Source: Castor canadensis (taxonomy: Eukaryota > Chordata > Mammalia > Rodentia > Castoridae). From it: a stretch of 64,000 bases of DNA. Position numbers and translations under genes: made by a program. The stretch spans positions 76,008,501-76,072,500 of the forward strand of contig NC_133386.1 in NCBI RefSeq assembly GCF_047511655.1, given 5' to 3'. The notes under the pieces were generated by a model. The model made no database searches and was not told where the DNA came from. It worked only from the letters and a program-made list of their open reading frames with translations. Below, piece after piece: positions 55,901 through 64,000 of this stretch (positions are counted from its first letter, which is position 1; each line of letters starts with the position of its first letter).

Positions 55901-58900
55901 CTGCATTGATTAATGGTCAGAATTCATCTTTATTTTATATTTGGTCACCTGACTGGGATTGGGCCTGAAAGCTAGATTTTTAACACTTAATATATGGGTC
56001 CCATTTTTGCGTAGTAGGAAAAAACCTCACATTTTGTGTCATTTTGGTAGCCAAGAATGTCCTGATACATTCTAACTCAGGAGAATCCCGATCTCTTAGA
56101 GAGCTGGGGTTTATCAGTCAGTATTAAGAGTAGAACCTCTTAAGGCTCAGATTGTCCTTTGACCTTTAAACTCACTGCTAACCACCTGCTGGGATGAGGT
56201 TTTGTGTTTTTTGTTTTTTTTTAAAAGGTTGTATAGATTGGTATTAGATTAAGGAAGATATACATGTATATATGAAATGCTTGCTTAATCCATAGATGGA
56301 GCATTACTTAGATAACTTTATTTGGACAGTATGCTCACTGGTTGTCCTTACATTTAGTTTTATTTATTTATTTATTTTGCTCCTTTAATGACATTTTCAT
56401 TAGCCAACCAATATACTCTGTGCTACTTTTAATTAAGTTTTCTTTTTTCTTTCTTTTTTGAGATGTTATCTGTTTATGCAGTCCAGGTTGGCCTCCTGCC
56501 TCAGCCTCCCAAGTGTTGGGATTACATTACAAGTATGCACTACCATTGGCTTAAGTTTTCTTTTAAATCAAATAGGAGTGGAAAGGGTGTTTTATTTTAT
56601 AAATCCTGCTAAATCTTTGTGTTACTTATATTATTCAGAGAACATAATCGTCCTTTATACCTCTTACATACCCTATCTTGACTAAAGTCAATTTTACTTA
56701 GAAGTAGAATTGTTAATGTTGGTGACTGATGGGAGTGTATGTTGGCTACATTATAGACAGGCTGTCTTCCCTATATATCTATTGTGAGAATTTCTATATT
56801 GTCTTGTTTTGCCTTTCCTAGATTTCTTGTAAGAATTTTGGTTATTTTCAGTAATGTTTGTTGACATAATTAGGATCCAAGCTTTTGTAATAAAATGAGA
56901 TTAGGTGTTTTTTTTGAACTCAGGGCCTTTACCTTGAGCCACTCCATCAGCCCTATTTTTTTGTGAATGTTTTTTTGAAATACAGTCTTGTGAACTATTT
57001 GGCTAGGCTGGCTTTGAATCTCAATCCTCCTGATCTCTGCCTTCTGAGTAGCTAGGATTACAGGCATGAGCCATTGGTGCCTGGCAGGTGTTTTCTTAAG
57101 TGAATAGCTTCCTATGTTTAGAACATTTAAAAAATAATACCTCCATTAAAAGGAAAGGGGGGGAAATCATACCAGCTTCTGCCAACCTCAGTAACTTGTG
57201 TATCTACCTGGAAACATTTTTTTATTTCCTTCTGATACTTTAATTATTTTTGTCATGCCAGGTGACCAAATTAAAAGTCATTGCTAGGTCATTAAGATTG
57301 GCTATTTGATGTTAGATAATAAGAATCTAGAGAGATGTACATGTTTCCAAGCAGGTTTTTTTTTTTTTTTTTTTTTTTTAAACTCGTGTGTTCTTATATT
57401 AACCTTATTTGTAAAATAAGGCATTGTGGACTGCCTGTCCATAATCCCATGCAGTGATGGGCTCAACCATAGCTCCACTCTTTTCAGGTGACATGAATGT
57501 TTCTGTTTATAAGTGGTTCTTGGTCTAACAGAGAAGACAGCCATGTAAATAGACTATAAATGCTGTATGAGAAAACAAAGTAGCAGGATTTCTCAACCTC
57601 ATCACTACTGATACTTTAGACTGGATAATTGTTTGTTGCGGACGGCTATCCTGTATGAATGGTAAGATGTTTACCAGTATCTCTGGCCTTTACCTACCCA
57701 CTAGATACCAAGAGCAAAACCCCCTGCTGCCTGCCAGTAATGTGAAATGCTTCCGTGGGGGCAAGGTCACTCACATAGAGGACTACTGGTATTTGTTAAC
57801 AGGACAGGGTGTTTTTGCTGACCATCATAGTATTTAGGGATTGATAGTTGAGCTTGGTTTATAGTATTTTCAGGAGTTTGGCTAGTGGAAGTTTCAGGGA
57901 AGACTTTGAAGACTTGGAAATATAAAAATTACATGTTTGAGAACCTATGTAAAAAAGGTGTTGTGGAAAAGGAAAGTAGCTAGGAGTTTATAGGGTATTT
58001 GAACTTTATCCCTTTAGTGATAGGGAGCCATTGAGAGAAAAGTTTTCAATAGGCAAAAATTATTTTTTTTATAAGTAATAGAGAAATAGATAAACACTTG
58101 AGATGTCAAGATGACCAGAGATTTTGATAGCCCGAACTGAGTAAAAGTCCACAATTGTTCTAAAACTGGTGATACAGTGTGCGAACTTTTTTATGTTGAT
58201 TGTCTGCAGATGGAGAGGAAATAAGGAAGAATTGACTTACTGGATTATGTATGTTGTGTTACACTTGATGTACCTATTATGTAAGAACGGAAATAAGAGA
58301 GAAGAATGGTGGTTCTTGTGCTATTAATGCCATTCAATAAGTTGTATGGAAATCGATGTAGGTGTTTTAATTTATATTAGCTCCATTTGTATGTACAAAA
58401 TAGAATTTGAGGTAAGGTGTGTGGGACTGATCCACTACCATTATTACTAACATGACATTTTAAGATGGTTTTAACTATGTAATCAGTAAAATCCGCTTTT
58501 CCAGATAACTTGGAAATACTGAATTTTGGTTTGTAAATACGTGGTAGATTATTACTGAGGCAGATTGCATTTTGCCTCTATTTTATCTTCTCACCATTCT
58601 CTAGGGTATGGTTACTTGAAAACTAAATTATTTTTTTACAGTAGTTTTATTGTTACTTCTGTGCTTATACCATACTTGCCTTTTTCCCTCAATTTTATGC
58701 TTTATGAAAATGAAATGGGGAAAAAGTAGGGTTGGATTTAGAATAAAAAGCTCTTTTTTAAAGAGTATTTGAAGCCAAAAATTCCTTATTGCAACTACTG
58801 GGGGCCTGAACACAGGGCTTCACACTTGCTATACAGGCACTGTACTATTTGAGCCACTCTGCCGGCCTTTTTTTGTTGGGTATTTTTGAGACAAGGTTTC

Positions 58901-61616
58901 TTACTGCCCAAGCTGGCCTTGGACTTTTGATCCTCCTGGTCTGCCTTATGAGTAGCTAGGGTTACAGTTGTGATCCATTGGTGCCCACCTGCATCTTGTA
59001 AAATGAAGTAGAGATGGAAAAACAAGATTTGTGAACTTAACAGAAAGGCAAAAGGGTTGGTGATCTTCCGTTTCCCTTCATTAGAAAAACTGGTTGGCAG
59101 AATGAATTTAAGTAGAAGTTAGTAGAATCAGGGTTTTTTTTGTTTGTTTGTTTGCTCTTGTTTTGAGACAGGGTTTCACTATATAGCTTAGGCTAGCCTG
59201 GTACTCACTGTTTAGCACAGCCTGGCCTTGAACTTGTGATCCTCCTGCTTCAGCCTCCCCAGTTCTGCAATTATAGGTGTGTGTTGCCACACCCTATTCT
59301 GAATCAGCAGTTTGTAATGTTAAGCTCCTGTAAACCTGATTCCTAATTTAGCAGGATCCTTAGGTTTAAAGGATTTAACCATAAACTTACATTAAATTAT
59401 TTCATAAGCTTGTTCAGTATGTTTATCAGTATAATCTTCATATCTCTCATTGCAATTATTGTAGGGATTATGGTCAGCTTTTATTAAGGGGTTTTGTTGG
59501 CATTTTAATACATTTGTATAATGCACTTTGATCATATTTACCCCCTCTTACTTTCTTATTCCCATTACCCTCTTTTTCCCTATCCCTAATGGTCCTTCTG
59601 TTACTTCCACATTGTGTCCCCCGACCCCCCAATTCCACTTAGGAGAGTAAACTTTTCTTGACGTATGAAAATACTTGATAAACATAAGTTGACATTTCAA
59701 TTTGGTAAAACTTCTATGTATGCGGTTTGGGAGTCTCATGATTGATACTATAATTAAAAAACTTGGTATACATTTTTCTCCTTCAGTATAATAATCATGA
59801 AATTCGTTCTGGAAAACACATCGGTGTCTGCATCTCAGTTGCCAACAATAGGCTTTTTGTGGGCTCTATTCCTAAGAGTAAAACAAAGGAACAGATTCTT
59901 GAAGAATTTAGCAAAGTAACAGGTAAGTTGGATTTATTTGGAAAGAGGCACAACTTTAATTAAATAATGAAGGAAATAGCAGGGCTGATGGAGTGGCTCA
60001 AGCGGTAAGAGCTCCTACCTAGCAAGTGTGAAACTCCAGTGCTGCAAAAAAGTTTTTTTCAAAAATAAAAATTAAAAAAGAAAATAGCATATTTTGGTGT
60101 GATGCATTGTTCTAAACTTTACATTTTTTGATTTATTGAAGCCTCACCACAACTTTATGAGCTAGATAATCCCATTTCTGGAATAAGGAAAACAGGCACA
60201 GAAGTTCTTGGGAATTAATTTACTGAAAGTTTTGTAAGTCAGTAGGAATATAGCTGGGATTTGAACTTGGTCTGCAAAATTACCGTGCTTTCCTTGTTTT
60301 GCAAAGTTTTATTTTTGTGTGTGTGTTTATGTGTTGGTTGATATTCCTGCTAGAATAACATGAATGAGTTGATTTTTTTCCAAGTTAATAAAGGAAATGA
60401 GCATTCTTGCTAAAAGCAGATATTATATAGTGTTAATATAGGGAGGTGCTCTGCCACTTGAGCCTCTTCACTAGTCCCTTTGAACTTCTTTTAAACATCT
60501 TTTTAAGATGCTTAAGTAGTTTTCAAATGATAGTTTGCTTGTGCTAGAAAATACTTTTTTATGCTTGCAGTATTTACCAAATTATGCCTGTTAATAACAG
60601 GCCTCAGAAACATTTGAAATTCTTAGGCAGTAGTAATACTGGGATTTCCTTTGAAATAAAGCTGTTGATACCTGAGACCCGAAAAATAATCATTTTAAAA
60701 AATGTGTGCATAATAAAAAATTATCCAACTATGTTTGACCTGTTGTGTGGTATATTTTTAAAAAATTATAAAGATTCTCATCTGGTCGTGTGTGATAATT
60801 AGTGGAAGCAAAATAGTCCTTGGGACTAGTTAAAAAGCACATCATCTTATCATGGGGGTTTCTGGACTGGAAAATTTAGAAAGAGTAAATTAAGACAATG
60901 TTTGGGCCACACTCTGGTAGCTCATGCCTGTAATCTAGCTACTCAAGAGACAGAGATCAGGAGGATTGCATTTTGAAGCCAGCCTGAGCAAATAGTTTCT
61001 GAGACCCAATCTTGAAAAACCCATCACAAAAGGTCTGGCAGTGACTCAAGCTGTAAGAGCACTGCTTAGTAAACATGAGGCCCTGAGTTCAAACCCCAGT
61101 GCCACCAAAAAAAAAAAAAAAATTGGAACTTTGTTTGCCGTCGTTTTGAGACAGGGTCTCACTTGTAGCCCTGGCTGTCCTTGAACTCTGGATCCCCCTC
61201 CGTCAACCTCCCAAGTTCTGGAATTACAGGAGTGTGTCAACACAAACACACAGCTTTTGGGCCTTTTAAAAAAGTGCTTTATCAAGATGCTAGCTTAGAA
61301 AAGAGAGCTTTTTTTCATATTGATGTTTAAGTAGTATCTTAGAAAAACAAGTACTTTGGTATATTTATTTTTGCTAGTTTAATTTCTCTGGAATGTTTGC
61401 TTACTTTCAGAGGGTCTCACAGACGTCATTTTATACCACCAACCGGATGACAAGAAGAAAAATAGAGGCTTTTGCTTTCTTGAATATGAAGATCACAAAA
61501 CGGCTGCCCAGGCAAGGCGTAGGTTAATGAGTGGTAAAGTCAAAGTCTGGGGAAATGTTGGAACTGTTGAATGGGCCGATCCTATAGAAGATCCTGATCC
61601 TGAAGTTATGGCAAAG
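44145..61616 (+). CDS. SYNCRIP: SYNCRIP (hnRNP Q), first 336 codons; 3' end beyond window
   Basis: RNA-binding protein of the hnRNP R/Q family. It takes part in mRNA splicing, stability, transport and translational control (SMN-associated, GAIT complex, cytoplasmic mRNPs). Coding exons: 44145-44292, 44996-45114, 45236-45343, 48372-48485, 48584-48760, 59787-59922 and 61411-61616, 1008 nt in all, every junction in frame. Domains: acidic N-terminal RNA-recognition unit (NURR, about residues 24-107); RRM1 with RNP2 IFVGKI (164-169) and RNP1 RGYAFVTF (203-210); RRM2 with RNP2 LFVGSI (245-250) and RNP1 RGFCFLEY (286-293). RRM3 and the RGG-rich tail lie beyond base 64000; the full protein is about 623 residues in human. 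The N-terminus [10 protein letters not shown] identifies hnRNP Q rather than its paralogue HNRNPR. The start has A at -3 and G at +4. Confidence 0.97.
44996..45114 (+). CDS. SYNCRIP: SYNCRIP exon 3
   Basis: Acceptor tctcttttccag, donor cag/gtaatg; 119 nt completing codon 50 and ending in phase 0 after ...DLSHVQ (residue 89). Core of the NURR domain. Confidence 0.95.
45236..45343 (+). CDS. SYNCRIP: SYNCRIP exon 4
   Basis: 108 nt (36 codons, residues 90-125), phase 0 at both ends, ending ...DEAKIK before gtatgt. Contains a methionine (MKTYRQR...) that could serve as a downstream start if upstream exons were skipped. Confidence 0.95.
45598..45810 (-). repeat. Two ID-type halves in intron 4
   Basis: Antisense halves 45598-45690 and 45712-45810, similar to each other ('ggtactg...gatttgaactca', 'gagcca(c/t)tccaccagct'), in direct tandem. 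Confidence 0.75.
45811..46884 (+). other. SYNCRIP: Repeat-free core of SYNCRIP intron 4, with candidate microexon
   Basis: 1.07 kb without any SINE, LINE or microsatellite, although both flanks are SINE-rich. The candidate exon at 46606-46638 lies inside it. Such islands in hnRNP introns often mark conserved splicing regulation; conservation has not been checked here. Confidence 0.5.
46606..46638 (+). other. SYNCRIP: Candidate in-frame microexon of SYNCRIP (unproven)
   Basis: 33 nt between a T-rich tract ending tttctgtag (46605) and an aag/gtaaag donor (46639). Exon 4 ends and exon 5 starts in phase 0, so inclusion would insert 11 residues ([11 protein letters not shown]) after Lys125 with no stop. 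Splice signals and frame are seen in the sequence; use as an exon is inferred. Confidence 0.4.
46885..48110 (-). repeat. SINE series in intron 4
   Basis: Antisense pieces at 46885-46962 (ID), 47262-47440 (composite), 47560-47658 (left half) and 47985-48110 (B1, with an internal duplication around a 'cagggttttgtttttgtag' linker). Confidence 0.65.
48372..48485 (+). CDS. SYNCRIP: SYNCRIP exon 5
   Basis: 114 nt (38 codons, residues 126-163), phase 0 at both ends: [10 protein letters not shown] through ...SVGTE. It links the N-terminal unit to RRM1. The 5' splice site is gag/gtaaag. Being symmetric, it could be skipped without a frameshift. Confidence 0.95.
48584..48760 (+). CDS. SYNCRIP: SYNCRIP exon 6 (RRM1)
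   Basis: 177 nt (59 codons, residues 164-222) carrying both RNP motifs of RRM1. The intron before it is only 98 bp. Ends ...EAVKL at ctg/gtaagt. Confidence 0.96.
49440..51935. repeat. SINE cluster in intron 6
   Basis: Antisense composite or half copies at 49440-49790 (two nested left halves), 50310-50385, 50655-50960, 51268-51360, 51520-51612 and 51848-51935; sense ID at 49816-49890 with CA tract to 49926; sense left half at 51068-51178. Confidence 0.75.
52338..54216. repeat. SINEs in intron 6
   Basis: B1 (+) 52338-52448; ID half (-) 53140-53226 preceded by a G9 run; composite (+) 53303-53525; ID half (+) 53915-54010 with A14 tail; B1 (-) 54113-54216. Confidence 0.75.
55168..55668. repeat. 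Composite SINE with poly-C tract, and ID half
   Basis: Sense composite SINE 55168-55360 whose expected 'tactgccaaaa' end has become a C-rich run (55370-55393) before the A tail; antisense ID half at 55568-55668. Confidence 0.7.
56448..59297 (-). repeat. SINEs in the 3' part of intron 6
   Basis: B1 at 56448-56552, composite copies at 56900-57086 and 58795-58996, and a duplicated B1 at 59130-59297, all antisense. Confidence 0.75.
59480..59670 (-). mobile_element. L1 3' UTR fragment
   Basis: 'cattttaatacatttgtata', 'atgcactttgatcatattta' and the following C/T-rich stretch resemble the L1 3' UTR seen at 5905-6150. It ends about 115 bp before exon 7. Confidence 0.45.
59787..59922 (+). CDS. SYNCRIP: SYNCRIP exon 7 (RRM1 end, RRM2 start)
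   Basis: 136 nt, residues 223-267 plus one base. Contains the end of RRM1 ([10 protein letters not shown]) and RNP2 of RRM2. Follows an 11 kb intron; acceptor ctccttcag, donor acag/gtaagt. Confidence 0.96.
59980..60058 (+). repeat. ID half in intron 7
   Basis: 'gctgatggagtggctcaagc' and 'agctcctacctagcaagtgt', sense. Confidence 0.75.
60090..60290 (+). mobile_element. MIR element
   Basis: Sense MIR: 'gcattgttctaaactttaca', 'cctcaccacaactttatgag', 'aaaacaggcacagaagttct', 'agctgggatttgaacttggt'. An ancient tRNA-derived SINE with its conserved core present. Confidence 0.75.
60905..61262. repeat. Composite SINE (+) and B1 (-)
   Basis: Sense composite 60905-61125 with A17 tail, directly followed by an antisense B1 monomer (61130-61262). 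It ends about 150 bp before exon 8. Confidence 0.8.
61411..61616 (+). CDS. SYNCRIP: SYNCRIP exon 8 (RRM2)
   Basis: 206 nt completing codon 268 (Glu) and reaching residue 336 (...DPEVMAK). Holds RNP1 of RRM2 and the RRM2-RRM3 linker. Donor aag/gtaaca. The next exon, starting RRM3, is not in the window. Confidence 0.96.
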
Positions 61617-62639
61617 GTAACAATTGTCAAATTAAAAATACCTTTTGAGGGGTTGAGGATGGATGAGAGAGAAAAAATAGAAAATGAATTGTGTACTTTG
61701 TTATAAATGATATTTTTGAAAGTGGTAAGACATGTTTATTGTTAAAGTATTAGGGCCACACACAAGAAATGTATGTGCATGGGAAACATATAGATATTTA
61801 TTGTTGGATACTTAAGTATCATAATCTTCTACTGAAGTAGTTAGCCCATTTTTGTAGAGATGGTTCACTTCCATACTTTGTGAAGATTCTAAAAGCATTT
61901 TCTTTTGAGTGTTTGAGAATGGTGCTGTCATCTTAACATGGTTTTTGTGTTAAAATCCTACTCCTAAAAATAGTGAAATATACTGGGCCCAGCAAAACTG
62001 TTGTAGTTACAAGGTTTAGCTATTATTAGGCATCCTGCTTCAGCAGTCAGTTGAGACATCCTGTGAGAATAAACATTGCTTGAGCCAACACTTTACATTA
62101 GTGTAGTTTGCAGTGGAGTTACTCTATCCTTTGTCTTTTAAGGCTCCCCTTTAATAGTGATAGGCCAGGTATCAAATAGAACTAAATCACTTAAATCTAG
62201 AGAGGAAGTGAGAAATGGTAGGAAAACTGTTACTTAAGTTTGATCTTAAGAGGACAGAAGATATTTGAGTTTTTTCCCCCTCTGGTTTATAAAGTTGTAA
62301 TGAGGTTGCCACTTATAACAAATTCAAATGCTGTTCAGGTATTTTAGAAGAAACAGATGTTTCTTATCTGAAAGTTAAATTTTGTATTTCTATTTTTGGG
62401 AAGCTTTTGGGCATTAGGGGCATTAGGGGCCTTGTGTGGCCCATCCCCTTATCAATATTTGAAATACTTCCACCTCCTTTAAGATTTCAAAAGCAGGTCT
62501 TAGTTTTTTTCAGCAGCATTAAGTGTTAAAACATTCAATAGTTTTCCCTAAAGGGGAAATATCTATCCCTTTTTGATTGAAAAATAATTACTAAATTTTT
62601 AAAAATCTACAAATCCTATAGTCTTATCTTTATTTTTCC
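61617..62639 (+). other. SYNCRIP: SYNCRIP intron 8, proximal part
   Basis: Repeat-poor intronic sequence; a tandem 'ggggcatta' duplication sits near 62410-62428. No exon signal with coding continuation to RRM3 was found before the window end. Confidence 0.6.
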
Positions 62640-64000
62640 TTTTAAATAGACTTTGTTTATTAGGGCAGTTTTATTTTTAGGTTTCTGGCAAAAAGTATAG
62701 AGAATTCTGCAGTATTCTGCCTGGCTCTCTCCCCGGCCTTCCAAACTATCAATAGCCTTCACTGGGGTTAGTAGGTTTGTTATAATTGACAAACCTACAT
62801 TGGGCACCCCAAAATCATAGATTGAGTTGGAGGTTCATTCTTTGTATACCTTTATGGGTTTTTGGCTATTTTTTATTTTATATTTTTTAGTGGGACTGAG
62901 GTTTGAACTCAGGGCTTCACACTTGCAAAGCAGCACTCTACAACTTGAGCCATACTTCCAGTCCATTTTGCTGTGGTTGTTTTTTGAAGCTAGGATCTCA
63001 TGAACTATTTGCTTCAGGCTGGGGTCCCAGTGTATGGCTCCTTTAGAGATACACACACTTAATGCCCTCCCCCCCAGCTTCCACCCAGCTTCTAAAGGCT
63101 CCATCACTTCCTATTAAAGGCCCAAACTGCAACTATGTAGTTGCAAACATGTAGTTACAAGTTTTAATATTTTTAAAAAAATACTTACTCATTTTTGGCA
63201 GTGCTAGGGATTCAACTCAGGGCCTGTAGGCAAGCTTTCCTACCACTTCAGTCATGCCTCCCTCCTCGCCCCAGCCGTTTTGTTTTTTAGGTAAGGTTCT
63301 CTCTTCCTAATTTTGCCCAGCTGACCTGGAACTCTTACTGCTCCCACCTCCTAAGTAGCTGGGATTACAGGTCTGTCCCATCACACTTGGCTTGTAATCA
63401 CCATTAAGTATTATAAGGATATTGTCACTGTCCTAAAAAATCCTTTGTGCTTTGCCTGTTTGCCCTACCTACCCCCTCATCCCAGACAATCACTGATTTT
63501 TTTTTTTTTTTTTTAATTTTGCCATTTCAGATTGTCATAGAGTTGGAATCATATAGTAGACTCTTCAGGTTGGCTTTTTTCTCACAGTAATAGGCATTTA
63601 AAGGTCCTTCATGTCTTTTTGAGACTTTGTTACTAATTTATAGCGGTGAATATTTCATTCTGTATTGTCACTGTGTGTGTGTGTGTTCATGTACTGAAGG
63701 ATGTCCAGGTTGCTTCTAATTTTGAGCAGTTATAAAAAAAAAAAGCTGTGTACAGGTGTTTGTATGAGCATAAGTTTTCGTCTTTGGGTAAACAACCTAT
63801 GTGCAGATTATAGGATTGTATGGTAAGAATATGTTCAGTTTTGTAAGAAGCTGTCAAAATGTCTTCCACTGGGGCTGTATCATTTTGCATTCTCCCTATC
63901 AGTGAATGAAAGTTTGTGTTGTTCCACATCCTCACCTATATTTGGTATGTTAGTGTTTCGGATTTTGGCAATTCTAGTGTATGTGTAGTATTTGCCTCAC
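62640..64000 (-). mobile_element. L1M-type LINE fragment, antisense, runs off the window
   Basis: Same family and orientation as 39060-40190: 'aaaatcctttgtgctttgcc', 'gttggaatcatatagtagac', 'actgaaggatgtccaggttg', 'gtatggtaagaatatgttca', 'gaatgaaagtttgtgttgtt' in order. Composite SINEs are inserted at 62878-63015 and 63183-63393. It continues past base 64000. Confidence 0.65.

Larger units (their letters stand above)
48761..59786 (+). other. SYNCRIP: SYNCRIP intron 6 (11 kb)
   Basis: Large intron in the middle of RRM1. 48850-49439 is repeat-poor; 52449-53130 and 54220-55160 hold only worn or unassigned sequence. The rest is SINE-rich (listed separately). No nested gene is recognised. A T24 run lies at 57356-57379. 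Confidence 0.7.

Noticed and set aside
44145-61616. Processed pseudogene of SYNCRIP
   Set aside because: Introns with consensus splice sites, a CpG-island promoter and an unbroken frame over seven exons show the parent gene.

Overview
This is a window of mammalian nuclear DNA. Small spliced exons lie in long introns, the intergenic sequence is AT-rich, and SINEs, LINEs and LTR elements are dense, with CpG-rich promoters. The commonest repeat is a composite SINE of a 7SL/B1-like left monomer joined to a tRNA/ID-like right monomer. This repeat, the lone ID elements and the B1 monomers point to a rodent. From memory of these SINEs I favour a castorimorph, probably beaver (Castor); that is an inference, not a database match. 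No bacterial, phage or CRISPR features are present.

Layout. (1) At 740-3003 lies the + strand snoRNA host gene SNHG5: a CCAAT/TATA/5'TOP promoter, five exons, and two intronic box C/D snoRNAs, SNORD50B and SNORD50A, ending at an AATAAA. (2) From about 3.0 to 41.5 kb there is no protein-coding gene that I can support. The stretch is filled by L1 pieces on both strands, L2 fragments, several MaLR-type LTR elements (one with both LTRs and its internal region, one internally deleted), an ERVL-like LTR, dozens of SINEs and microsatellites. (3) At about 41.5-43.8 kb there is a large CpG island, the promoter and first exon of SYNCRIP (hnRNP Q). (4) From 44145 to the window end is the SYNCRIP gene, + strand. 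Seven coding exons give the first 336 codons: the N-terminal acidic/NURR domain, RRM1 and RRM2. RRM3 and the RGG-rich C-terminus lie beyond the window. Every exon joins in frame at GT-AG boundaries, and the protein agrees with hnRNP Q as I know it.

SNHG5 upstream of SYNCRIP on the same strand matches the gene order I recall for human 6q14. Both genes work in RNA metabolism: one makes rRNA 2'-O-methylation guides and a TOP-class lncRNA, the other an mRNA-binding hnRNP. I see no sequence evidence that they are co-regulated.

Best lead: SYNCRIP intron 4 holds a candidate 33-nt microexon (46606-46638). It has a strong polypyrimidine tract and AG, a good 5' splice site, symmetric phase 0 and no stop codon. 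It would add 11 residues between the N-terminal domain and RRM1. I do not recall it in described hnRNP Q isoforms.
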